NCBI RefSeq assembly: GCF_000376825.1
Contig: NZ_AQXW01000003.1
Coordinates: forward strand, 372,001 to 436,000
DNA: 64,000 bases
DNA from: Demetria terragena DSM 11295
Lineage (GTDB): Bacteria; Actinomycetota; Actinomycetes; Actinomycetales; Dermatophilaceae
Reading direction: 5' to 3'
A program made the position numbers and the translations under genes. Positions within the stretch are counted from its first letter, which is position 1. Every line of letters starts with the position of its first letter. The notes beneath the pieces were generated by a model that saw nothing but the letters and a program-made list of their open reading frames with translations, was not told the DNA's origin and made no database searches. Positions 25,265 to 32,652 of the stretch are shown in pieces.

Positions 25265-26596
25265 ATGTATCTGCTTGGGGTCCTGCTCATGGCGCTTGGG
25301 GTAGCCCTGTCGATCGCGCTTCACGAGTTGGGCCACCTCATACCGGCGAAAAAGTTCGGCGTCCGGGTGACCCAGTACATGGTCGGTTTTGGTCCGACTG
25401 TGTGGGCGCGCCGCCGGGGTGAAACCGAGTACGGCATCAAGGCCGTTCCCTTGGGTGGATATATCCGGATGATCGGGATGCTCCCGCCTCGGCCGCAGGA
25501 CAAGCCCGGCCAACTCCGTACGGCCTCCACCGGGCGGGTCTCCCAAATGGCCGACCGGGCGCGCGAAGACTCCTTCGACGAGATCGGGGAGGACGACGGC
25601 GACCGGGTTTTCTACAAACTGCCGGTCTGGAAGAAGGTCGTCATCATGATGGGCGGGCCGACCGTCAACCTGGTGATTGCCGCAGTGCTCCTGGTCGTGA
25701 TCGCCTGCGGTGTCGGACTGCCGGAGCAGAAGAGCGCCAACGTCGCTGGCGTCAATGAATGCCTCCCGGTCACCGTGGCAGCCGGCGAGAAAGCTCCCAA
25801 ATGCACCGCCGACAACCGCTCACCAGCGTGGAAGGCTGGCCTGAAGCCGGGCGATGAATTCGTTTCTGTTGCAGGCGAGCCCGTGACGACGTCGCAGGGA
25901 GTCACCGAGATCATCAGGGATCGCGCCGAGCAGGCAATCCCCGTCGTGGTCGAGCGTGACGGCAAGGAGGTCACCTTGTCGGTGACCCCGGTGACCCGCG
26001 AGATGCCTAAGCAGGACGACAACGGCCAGCAGGTGCTCACGATGTCCGGGGAGCCGGTCATGGAGAACGTCGGGCTGATCGGAACCTCAATCGGCGGCAC
26101 TTTCGTCACCGAGCGTCGACCGCTGACCGAAGGCCCCGCGATCGTGGCGGACGGTCTCAAACAGACCGCGTCGGTCTTCCTGAAGATCCCGCAGAAAATG
26201 GTGGGGGTGGCCCACGCCGCGTTCTCCGATGGGCAGCGGGACGCCAACGGACCGATATCGGTCGTCGGCGTGGGGCGCGTTGCTGGTGAGGTGACCGACG
26301 AAGCCGATTCGGCCAAGAGCGTGGCCGTTGTGCTCCTCATGATTCTCGCGTCGCTCAACCTGGCCCTGTTTGTGTTCAACATGATTCCGTTGCTCCCGCT
26401 CGATGGAGGACATATCGCGGGGGCGCTGTGGGAGGGCGTCAAGCGGACCATTGCGAGGGCGCGAGGCATCGAGGGTCCGGTCTATGCCGACGTGACCAAG
26501 GCGCTGCCAGTGGCGTATGGCGTCTCCATCGTCCTGGTGGTGATGTCGGTGCTGTTGATCTATGCGGATATCGTCAACCCGATCTCGCTCAACTAG
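25265..26596 (+). CDS. Site-2 membrane metalloprotease (RseP/Rip1 family)
   Basis: Predicted 443-aa integral membrane protease that cuts anti-sigma factors or other membrane proteins within the bilayer. The zinc motif HELGH is at residues 20-24 in the first helix. A PDZ domain (about 185-270, with PAWKAGLKPGDEFVSVAGE) follows, and the third zinc ligand lies in NMIPLLPLDGGH near residue 380. Start at ATG 25265 with an in-frame GTG three bases before; the frame is open further upstream only because it overlaps dxr. It lies 16 nt after dxr, as in other actinobacteria. Confidence 0.93.
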   Translation: MYLLGVLLMALGVALSIALHELGHLIPAKKFGVRVTQYMVGFGPTVWARRRGETEYGIKAVPLGGYIRMIGMLPPRPQDKPGQLRTASTGRVSQMADRAREDSFDEIGEDDGDRVFYKLPVWKKVVIMMGGPTVNLVIAAVLLVVIACGVGLPEQKSANVAGVNECLPVTVAAGEKAPKCTADNRSPAWKAGLKPGDEFVSVAGEPVTTSQGVTEIIRDRAEQAIPVVVERDGKEVTLSVTPVTREMPKQDDNGQQVLTMSGEPVMENVGLIGTSIGGTFVTERRPLTEGPAIVADGLKQTASVFLKIPQKMVGVAHAAFSDGQRDANGPISVVGVGRVAGEVTDEADSAKSVAVVLLMILASLNLALFVFNMIPLLPLDGGHIAGALWEGVKRTIARARGIEGPVYADVTKALPVAYGVSIVLVVMSVLLIYADIVNPISLN

Positions 26597-26634
26597 ACCT
26601 GCGAGAGCTGCCCGCCGATCTCACGGAGTTATCG

Positions 26635-27558
26635 ATGTTTGTCGCGCCCGCTGCAGGCTTGAAACCCGCTCCGCTCAGGGCCGGCTCGCGAGTCGCGATG
26701 GTGGCCGCGAGTGGTCCGCCGCTGGCTGAGCGGCTGGCGTACGGCCTTGAAGTGCTTCAGGATTGGGGCCTTGAGGTTGACGTCCTGTCCTCCTGTTCGG
26801 CACCGGCCGAGCCGTTTGAGTATCTCGCGGGCACGGATGCCGCGCGCGCCGAAGACCTCACGACGGCACTGACCGACCCGTCCTACGAGGCGGTGTTTCT
26901 GGCCAAGGGCGGATATGGCGCGCAGCGCACCTTGGAACACCTCGACTGGGCGGACCTCGCGGCCCGCCAGCCGACACCCCGACATGTTGTCGGGTTCTCC
27001 GACGTCACGGCGATCCAGGAAGGTGCGCTGCGTCATCTTGGGTGGGCGTCGCTGCACGCGGCTATGCCCGCGACGACGTACTTCTCCATGCCACGCGCCG
27101 TGGGCTCACTGTGGGCTCAGCTCTTCAAGCCCGAGTCGGTAGGCGTTCTGCACTTTGCTGACGCGGTTCCGGTCGTTGACGGCGTGGCCGAAGGTGTGGT
27201 CGTGGGCGGTTGCGCCACGTTGATCGCCAGTTCGCTGGCGACGGACACCGGGCTGTCCGCTCGGGGCGCCATCCTGTTCCTCGAAGATGTCGATGAAGAG
27301 CTATTCCGCCTTGATCGGGTCTTCACTCACTTGCGTCGCTCGGGCTATCTCGACGGCGTGCGGGGGATCCTGACGGGGAGTTTCGAGGAGTGTGGCGACC
27401 CGGCTCTCGTGCAGAAGTTGCTCGTCGATCGGTTCGGTGATCTTGGCGTCCCCGTGCTGACCGGTGCCGACATCGGCCACGGAGTGGCACTGCAGGCACT
27501 CCCGATCGGACTAACGGCACGGCTGGATACCTCGCAGCGTGAACTGGCGTTCGTGTGA
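26635..27558 (+). CDS. LD-carboxypeptidase (S66 family; LdcA/MccF-like)
   Basis: Predicted 307-aa serine peptidase of family S66. VAMVAASGPP is the N-terminal motif. The nucleophile Ser is in GFSDVTAIQEG, the catalytic Glu lies in FLEDVDEELFRLDRVFTHL, and the His is in GADIGHG. LdcA removes the terminal D-Ala from tetrapeptides in peptidoglycan recycling, whereas MccF cleaves the antibiotic microcin C; these cannot be separated here. ATG 26635 has GGAG about 7 nt before it. The gene sits 38 nt after the site-2 protease and converges on the SseB-like gene, whose stop lies 10 nt away. Confidence 0.88.
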   Translation: MFVAPAAGLKPAPLRAGSRVAMVAASGPPLAERLAYGLEVLQDWGLEVDVLSSCSAPAEPFEYLAGTDAARAEDLTTALTDPSYEAVFLAKGGYGAQRTLEHLDWADLAARQPTPRHVVGFSDVTAIQEGALRHLGWASLHAAMPATTYFSMPRAVGSLWAQLFKPESVGVLHFADAVPVVDGVAEGVVVGGCATLIASSLATDTGLSARGAILFLEDVDEELFRLDRVFTHLRRSGYLDGVRGILTGSFEECGDPALVQKLLVDRFGDLGVPVLTGADIGHGVALQALPIGLTARLDTSQRELAFV

Positions 27559-27568
27559 ATCAGCGGGA

Positions 27569-28474
27569 CTAGCGGCGCCGCGCGTAAAACGGGGCTACGC
27601 CGTCCTGCCATGGCGGGACGTGCCAGCCGTCGACCTGGATGTCGAGGTACTGCCCCTGGAGGTCGCCAATGGGCTGATTGATGTTGGCGAGGACCTGCGG
27701 AGGGGCCATCTGGGTGCGAATCTTCAAGACGAAGCCCTCCCCACCGTTGGGCCAGCGGCACCACAACAAAGCGGCCTCGTCGATGGCGCCGAGCCAGTTG
27801 AAGTAGTGGGTGAGACGTTCGTACAGGCCAACAGGGACGTACTGCGGTGGGCCGAGTACGAATGGACCAGCGGGTGCCTGCGTCGGCACGTGAGCCGGCG
27901 CCTGGGGTGGTGGTGCGAACGACGACTGCTGCGGGTTCATCGCGGCGGCAGCCGGGGTGGATAGCGGAGTCGGTGGCGCGAAGTTGGTCGGCTCGGTGAT
28001 CTGTTGCGCCGCCGTCGGTGCGGACGCGTCGCCTGGGCCCATACCGTGCAGGAGAGCCGACATCTGCCCGACTTTGATCTCCACGCTGTGGTGGCACTGG
28101 GGATTGATCAGAAGCGGGATTGCGCTGGCCACCAGGCGCTCGAAGGTGTCCCGACCGGTCAGCGGTTGAGTTTGGACGGTGGAATCAACCTGCACCGCGG
28201 ATCGGAAACGGTCGAACCGGGCCGGGTGGGTAAAGGCGACCACGTGATGCTGCTCGGTGCTGCCGACCAGAAGTGGTGTGAATTCGTGGGTTTCGTGGAG
28301 CCGTCCCGCCACACCAACCTGTGCGTCGAGCAGCAGTCGGTTGAAGCGATGCATCAAAGCGGGGTCGTGAGGGGTGGTGAGCGCACCGGCCAGGAGGTGT
28401 TCCAGGTCGTTCAGTGGAGGCGGTTCGGGCGCGGGCACGTAGTCCAGGGTGACGGGTGGCAGGGTGCATCGCAA
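27569..28474 (-). CDS. SseB-like domain protein with proline-rich linker
   Basis: Predicted 301-aa protein. Residues about 18-140 match an SseB N-terminal domain ([20 protein letters not shown], then [20 protein letters not shown]). A low-complexity linker rich in Pro, Ala and Gln spans about 145-205. Residues about 205-301 look like an SseB C-terminal domain ([20 protein letters not shown]). SseB-type domains are often tied to secretion or amino-acid sensitivity but have no settled activity. Divergent from ispG and convergent with the LD-carboxypeptidase gene. The start could be internal; the first codons have no strong ribosome-binding site. Confidence 0.65.
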   Translation of the reverse strand: MRCTLPPVTLDYVPAPEPPPLNDLEHLLAGALTTPHDPALMHRFNRLLLDAQVGVAGRLHETHEFTPLLVGSTEQHHVVAFTHPARFDRFRSAVQVDSTVQTQPLTGRDTFERLVASAIPLLINPQCHHSVEIKVGQMSALLHGMGPGDASAPTAAQQITEPTNFAPPTPLSTPAAAAMNPQQSSFAPPPQAPAHVPTQAPAGPFVLGPPQYVPVGLYERLTHYFNWLGAIDEAALLWCRWPNGGEGFVLKIRTQMAPPQVLANINQPIGDLQGQYLDIQVDGWHVPPWQDGVAPFYARRR

Positions 28475-28500
28475 AACCCACGGTGCGCAATACTCGGCGT

Positions 28501-29664
28501 ATGAGCGTGTCCCTCGGAATGCCAGCTGCCCCGCCGCCTGTCCTCGCCCCGCGGCGCAAGACCCGCAAAATCAAGGTCGGCAAGGTCGACGTCGGCGGCG
28601 ACGCGCCCGTCTCCGTGCAGTCGATGACGACGACCCCCACGACCGATATCAACGCCACGCTGCAGCAGATCGCCGAGCTCACCGCATCGGGATGTGACAT
28701 CGTCCGGGTGGCCTGCCCGAGCGCTGATGACGCTGAAGCTTTGCCCGCCATTGCAAAGAAATCTCAGATCCCCGTGATCGCCGACATCCACTTCCAGCCG
28801 AAGTATGTCTTTGCGGCGATCGACGCCGGATGCGCGGCCGTACGCGTCAACCCTGGCAACATCCGCAAGTTCGACGACCAGGTCGCGCAGATCGCCAAGG
28901 AAGCCAAAGACGCGGGTGTCTCAATCCGCATTGGGGTCAACGCCGGGTCGCTAGACAAGCGGTTGCTGGAGAAGTACGGCAAGCCGACACCTGAGGCATT
29001 GGTCGAGTCCGCGGTGTGGGAAGCATCACTTTTTGAGGAACACGACTTCCACGATTTCAAGATCTCGGTCAAGCACAACGACCCGGTCGTCATGGTGCGA
29101 GCGTACGAACTCCTCTCCGAGCGCGGTGACTGGCCGTTGCACCTTGGAGTGACCGAGGCGGGCCCGGCTTTCCAGGGAACGATTAAGTCGGCGACTGCGT
29201 TCGGCGCGCTGCTGTCCAAGGGCATCGGCGACACCATCCGTGTCTCGCTGTCGGCGCCGCCCGTCGAAGAGGTCAAGGTCGGCAACCAGATCTTGCAGAG
29301 CCTCAATCTGCGCCCGCGCAAGCTGGAGATCGTGTCCTGCCCGTCATGTGGCCGCGCCCAGGTTGACGTCTACACCCTCGCCGATGAGGTCACTGCTGGC
29401 CTCGAAGGTATGGAGGTGCCGCTGCGCGTCGCCGTGATGGGCTGCGTGGTCAACGGTCCGGGCGAGGCACGTGAGGCCGACCTCGGGGTGGCATCCGGCA
29501 ACGGCAAGGGCCAGATCTTCGTCAAGGGTGAGGTCATCAAAACCGTGCCCGAGAGTCAGATCGTTGAAACCCTCATCGAGGAAGCGATGCGTATCGCGGA
29601 GGAGATAGGTGAGGGCGAAGGCGCCGCTGACGGTGCCGGATCCCCGACTGTCACTGTCGGCTAG
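28501..29664 (+). CDS. ispG: 4-hydroxy-3-methylbut-2-enyl-diphosphate synthase (flavodoxin)
   Basis: Predicted 387-aa [4Fe-4S] enzyme that makes HMBPP in the MEP pathway. The TIM-barrel half starts [20 protein letters not shown] and holds [19 protein letters not shown] and [11 protein letters not shown]. The iron-sulfur half holds [20 protein letters not shown] and [15 protein letters not shown], giving the three cysteine ligands and conserved Glu. ATG 28501 follows family length. Its stop TAG (29662-29664) overlaps that of the convergent DUF402 gene in the palindrome CTAG. Confidence 0.96.
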   Translation: MSVSLGMPAAPPPVLAPRRKTRKIKVGKVDVGGDAPVSVQSMTTTPTTDINATLQQIAELTASGCDIVRVACPSADDAEALPAIAKKSQIPVIADIHFQPKYVFAAIDAGCAAVRVNPGNIRKFDDQVAQIAKEAKDAGVSIRIGVNAGSLDKRLLEKYGKPTPEALVESAVWEASLFEEHDFHDFKISVKHNDPVVMVRAYELLSERGDWPLHLGVTEAGPAFQGTIKSATAFGALLSKGIGDTIRVSLSAPPVEEVKVGNQILQSLNLRPRKLEIVSCPSCGRAQVDVYTLADEVTAGLEGMEVPLRVAVMGCVVNGPGEAREADLGVASGNGKGQIFVKGEVIKTVPESQIVETLIEEAMRIAEEIGEGEGAADGAGSPTVTVG

Positions 29665-30224
29665 TTGACCGGCAGACCGAGGAGGGCGGCAAACCATCGC
29701 TCGGCCACACCGGTCGCGAAGGGTCCCGTTCGGGCGGTGACTTGCTCCAGGACTTCGCCAGCTGTCGCCTCGGCGCGCTGGACGATGGCTGCGGGGTAGC
29801 CGTAACTCACCTGATGTTCGGCAAATTCGTCCTCGTCATCGATGAACGTCGTCTCGCCGCAGCGGATGACGTCGAGATCGAGGTCGATCAGCGAGAGGCG
29901 CACGGGGGTCTCTTCTAGGTGCCACTGCGGTACTGAGCAGATGTCGACATAGACATTCACTAGATCGGGGTCGTGGTCTGGCGCCGGCGGCCGGTCGTAG
30001 AAACGCGCCGCCCACCAATGCGCCGAAGGCAGCACCGCGACGGAGTCAACGTCGCTGGTGAACTCGTGCCCCTGCCGATAGATCCGGGCGCCAGCGAAGA
30101 CCCCGATCCACCGACCCCACTGGTCCGTACCGAGATAACGCCCGTCGCCGTTCTGCCAGTGTGGGCTCCCATCCCATTTCTGATGGTCCACGTGTACGCG
30201 AGCGCCGGGGAGTAGATCTGGCAT
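29661..30224 (-). CDS. DUF402 family protein (FomD-like nucleotide phosphatase fold)
   Basis: Predicted 187-aa protein. The core [20 protein letters not shown] and [20 protein letters not shown] is the DUF402 signature, with acidic residues that bind metal in FomD and nucleoside tri/diphosphatase members. It would hydrolyse a nucleotide or nucleotide-linked substrate; which one is unknown. ATG 30224 gives [19 protein letters not shown]; codons further upstream lie in repeat DNA. It is convergent with ispG with a shared CTAG stop overlap. Confidence 0.82.
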   Translation of the reverse strand: MPDLLPGARVHVDHQKWDGSPHWQNGDGRYLGTDQWGRWIGVFAGARIYRQGHEFTSDVDSVAVLPSAHWWAARFYDRPPAPDHDPDLVNVYVDICSVPQWHLEETPVRLSLIDLDLDVIRCGETTFIDDEDEFAEHQVSYGYPAAIVQRAEATAGEVLEQVTARTGPFATGVAERWFAALLGLPVN

Positions 30225-30237
30225 ACCGCGACTATCC

Positions 30238-31075
30238 CATCTCACGCCGGTCGAGTAGTCCTTTCTCACGTTGGTCGAGCAGTCCTTTCTCACGTTGGTC
30301 GAGCCGGTCGAGGCGTTAGCCGAGGCCGTGTCGAGTCCTCTGGTGGGTGGTCTCGATACGGCGGGTCGCTGCGTTCCTGCCTACTCGACCAGCGTTGTGT
30401 GTTCAACGCCGGTCGAGCCGGTCGAGGCGTTAGCCGAGGCCGTGTCGAGACCCGTGGTGGGTGGTCTCGATACGGCGGGTCACTGCGTTCCTGCCTACTC
30501 GACCAGCGTTGTGTGGCTCGGCGGGGTCTCGACAAGCTCGACAAGCTCGACTGGCGGCAAATGGGCGGTGTGGAGCGCCTCGTACCCACGATGTGCCGCC
30601 AGTCAACAGCTCATGAGCGCACGCCGGTCGAGCCGGCGAGCCCCGTAGGGCGAGCCGTGTCGAGGCCCTGGCGAGGTGGTCTCGATACGGCGGTCACTGC
30701 GTTCCCGCCTACTCGACCGGCGTTGTGTGGCTCGGCGGTCTCGACAAGCTCGACCGGCGGCAAATGGGCGGTGTGGAGCGCCAGGTACCCACGATTTGCC
30801 GCCAGTCAACAGCTAATGAGCGCACGCCGGTCGAGCCGGCGAGCCCCGTAGGGCGAGCCGTGTCGAGACCTCTGGTGGGTGGTCTCGATACGGCGGGTCA
30901 CTGCGTTCCCGCCTACTCGACCAGCGTTGGGTGTTCAACGCCGGTCGAGCCGGTCGAGGCGTTAGCCGAGGCCGTGTCGAGGCCCTGGCGAGGTGGTCTC
31001 GATACGGCGGTCACTGCGTTCCCACCTACTCGACCAGCGTTGATCTAGGTGGTCTCGATGCGGGGTGGGTCTCGA
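30238..31075. repeat. Repeat block B (GGTCGAG/CTCGACC family), about 840 bp
   Basis: The gap between the DUF402 gene and csoR is filled by the same repeat family as block A. It opens with 24-bp spaced units (CTCACGTTGGTCGAG...), then several copies of GGTCTCGATACGGCGGGTCA joined to CTACTCGACCAGCG, and GGCGTTAGCCGAGGCCGTGT segments. A further composite unit with its own hairpin is present twice. No reading frame across it looks coding. Confidence 0.9.
30553..30867. repeat. Composite repeat unit present twice at 203-bp spacing, with hairpin
   Basis: Copies start at 30553 and 30756 with GGCGGCAAATGGGCGGTGTG. In the second, GGCGGCAAAT (30756-30765) is a perfect inverted match of ATTTGCCGCC (30794-30803); the first copy has one mismatch in the right arm. 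Each is followed by AGTCAACAGCT, then CGCCGGTCGAGCCGGCGAGC and GGGCGAGCCGTGTCGAG. Confidence 0.85.
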
Positions 31076-31090
31076 CGGCGCGGGGGGCGG

Positions 31091-31119
31091 TGGTGAGGAA
31101 TACCATAGGGGGGTATGGT
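31091..31119 (+). promoter_or_regulatory. csoR promoter with candidate CsoR operator
   Basis: A perfect inverted repeat ACCATA-GGGGGG-TATGGT lies at 31102-31119, with ATACC and GGTAT half-sites around a G-rich core as in known CsoR boxes. TATGGT (31114-31119) could be the -10, with TGGTGA (31091-31096) 17 nt upstream as a weak -35, so the repressor would cover the promoter. The csoR ATG lies 34 nt downstream of the palindrome. Confidence 0.65.
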
Positions 31120-31152
31120 GTTGACCGAAACGGCAACCACAGGAGGTTCTCG

Positions 31153-31446
31153 ATGAGCGAGCACCAGCACGGCTACATCGGCAACAAAGACGACTACCTG
31201 CGCCGGTTGAAGCGCATTGAGGGCCAGGCCCGCGGTCTGCAGCGCATGGTCGAGGAGGAGAAGTACTGCATCGACATCCTCACCCAGGTGTCGGCCATGA
31301 CGAAGGCGCTGCAGTCGGTGTCCCTCGGCTTGTTGGAGGAGCACTTGAGCCATTGCGTCGTCGATGCGGCCAAGCAAGGCGGCGACGAGGCTGACGCCAA
31401 GGTGAAGGAAGCCTCCGAGGCCATTGCCAGGCTCGTCCGTTCCTGA
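31153..31446 (+). CDS. csoR: Copper-sensing transcriptional repressor
   Basis: Predicted 97-aa four-helix DNA-binding protein. The Cu(I) ligands of the CsoR family are conserved with the right spacing: Cys39, His64 and Cys68 (EKYCIDILTQ, LEEHLSHC). YLRRLKRIEGQARGLQRM is the DNA-contact helix. Copper binding releases it from its operator. AGGAGG at 31141-31146 sets ATG 31153. First gene of an operon with copZ, a His-rich exported protein and copA, and preceded by a candidate operator. Confidence 0.95.
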   Translation: MSEHQHGYIGNKDDYLRRLKRIEGQARGLQRMVEEEKYCIDILTQVSAMTKALQSVSLGLLEEHLSHCVVDAAKQGGDEADAKVKEASEAIARLVRS

Positions 31447-31474
31447 ACTCACCCACCAGACCAAGGAGTACGCC

Positions 31475-31681
31475 ATGAATACCGCCACCTACACCGTCAC
31501 TGGCATGACCTGCAGTCACTGCGCTGCGTCCGTCACGGAAGAGATCACCGACATTGCGGGTGTGACCGCGGTGGAGGTCGACGTCGAGTCCGGACTCGTC
31601 ACGGTCACCAGTGACGCACCCGTTGACGACACGAGCGTGCGAAGCGCTGTCGAGGAAGCTGGCTACCAGGTTGCGCCATGA
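31475..31681 (+). CDS. copZ: Copper chaperone (heavy-metal-associated domain)
   Basis: Predicted 68-aa single HMA-domain protein with the Cu(I) site GMTCSHCAASV (Cys13, Cys16). It would carry Cu(I) in the cytoplasm to CopA and perhaps to CsoR. AAGGAG at 31463-31468 sets the ATG. It lies 28 nt after csoR and overlaps the next gene by 4 nt. Confidence 0.95.
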   Translation: MNTATYTVTGMTCSHCAASVTEEITDIAGVTAVEVDVESGLVTVTSDAPVDDTSVRSAVEEAGYQVAP

Positions 31682-32616
31682 CCACCATCACCAAGCTCGG
31701 AGCCTTTGTCGCTGGGCTGGCGCTCGTCCTCGCCGCAGCGTTCGGTCTCGGCCGATTCGTGGGTCCGCTCGGAGAGCCGCAGGCGCAGGCGGCATCCCAT
31801 CACGGCGGCGAGCAGCAATCGGCGCCTGGCCAGGATCGCACCACGACACCGGCGCCCGGTGGTCTGCAGGTTTCTGAACACGGATACACCTTGGTCCTGG
31901 ACCGTCCGATTCGAGCGTCTGGCGAGGGCGAACTGAGCTTTCAGATCCTCGGGCCCGATGGCAAGCCGGTGACCGACTATCGCCGCCAGCACGACAAAGA
32001 CCTGCACCTGATCGTGGTCCGCCGCGATCTATCGGGCTTCCAGCACGTTCATCCCACCCGGGACGCGAGCGGACGGTGGTCTGTGGGCGTCCGCTTGAGC
32101 CCTGGAACGTGGCGCGTGTTCGCGGACTTCATGCCCAGCGGACGCGGCGAGTCAATGACGCTCGGTGCAGACCTGGAGGTAGCGGGAACCACTGGGCCAC
32201 AACCGATTCCGGGGCCGTCGCGAACGACGACCGTCGATGGTTACACCGTGACGCTGAAGGGTGACTTGAAGCCGAATCAGGGCCGCAAGCTTGTCCTCAG
32301 CGTCGCTCAGAACGGCCGGCCGGTCACGAACCTCGAGCCCTATCTCGGCGCGTATGGCCACCTCGTGGCGTTACGCGACGGCGACCTGGCCTACCTGCAC
32401 GTCCACCCGGACGGCGAACCGGGAGACGGCTCAACCAAGCCCGGCCCTGGCATCGCTTTCCACACGACGGCTCCCAGTGTGGGGACCTATCGGTTCTTCC
32501 TCGATTTCAAACACGACGGGGTCGTACGCACCGCGGAGTTCACCGTTCGCGCCGGAGGCGCCGCCACGCCACCAGAATCCGAACCTGCTCATGCAGACAC
32601 CGACCACACCCACTGA
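31678..32616 (+). CDS. Membrane-anchored or exported protein with two His-motif domains, copper operon
   Basis: Predicted 312-aa protein. One hydrophobic helix (about residues 7-30) acts as signal or anchor, followed by an Ala/His/Gln-rich linker (ASHHGGEQQ). Two similar beta-rich domains (about 60-170 and 183-295) each hold a short His motif: LHLIVVRRDLSGFQHVHP in the first and GHLVALRDGDLAYLHVHP in the second. The C-terminus ends HADTDHTH. The operon and the paired HVHP motifs point to periplasm-side copper binding. Its start overlaps copZ by 4 nt and copA follows after 36 nt. No enzymatic motif seen. Confidence 0.75.
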   Translation: MTTITKLGAFVAGLALVLAAAFGLGRFVGPLGEPQAQAASHHGGEQQSAPGQDRTTTPAPGGLQVSEHGYTLVLDRPIRASGEGELSFQILGPDGKPVTDYRRQHDKDLHLIVVRRDLSGFQHVHPTRDASGRWSVGVRLSPGTWRVFADFMPSGRGESMTLGADLEVAGTTGPQPIPGPSRTTTVDGYTVTLKGDLKPNQGRKLVLSVAQNGRPVTNLEPYLGAYGHLVALRDGDLAYLHVHPDGEPGDGSTKPGPGIAFHTTAPSVGTYRFFLDFKHDGVVRTAEFTVRAGGAATPPESEPAHADTDHTH

Positions 32617-32652
32617 CCACGTCAGATCACACCCGAAGGAGGCGTTATCCCC

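Noticed and set aside
30238-31075. Several open frames of 60-170 codons across repeat block B
   Set aside because: They consist of translated repeats (such as TSSTGG or SRPLVGGLDTAG) that recur in other blocks and read in several frames.
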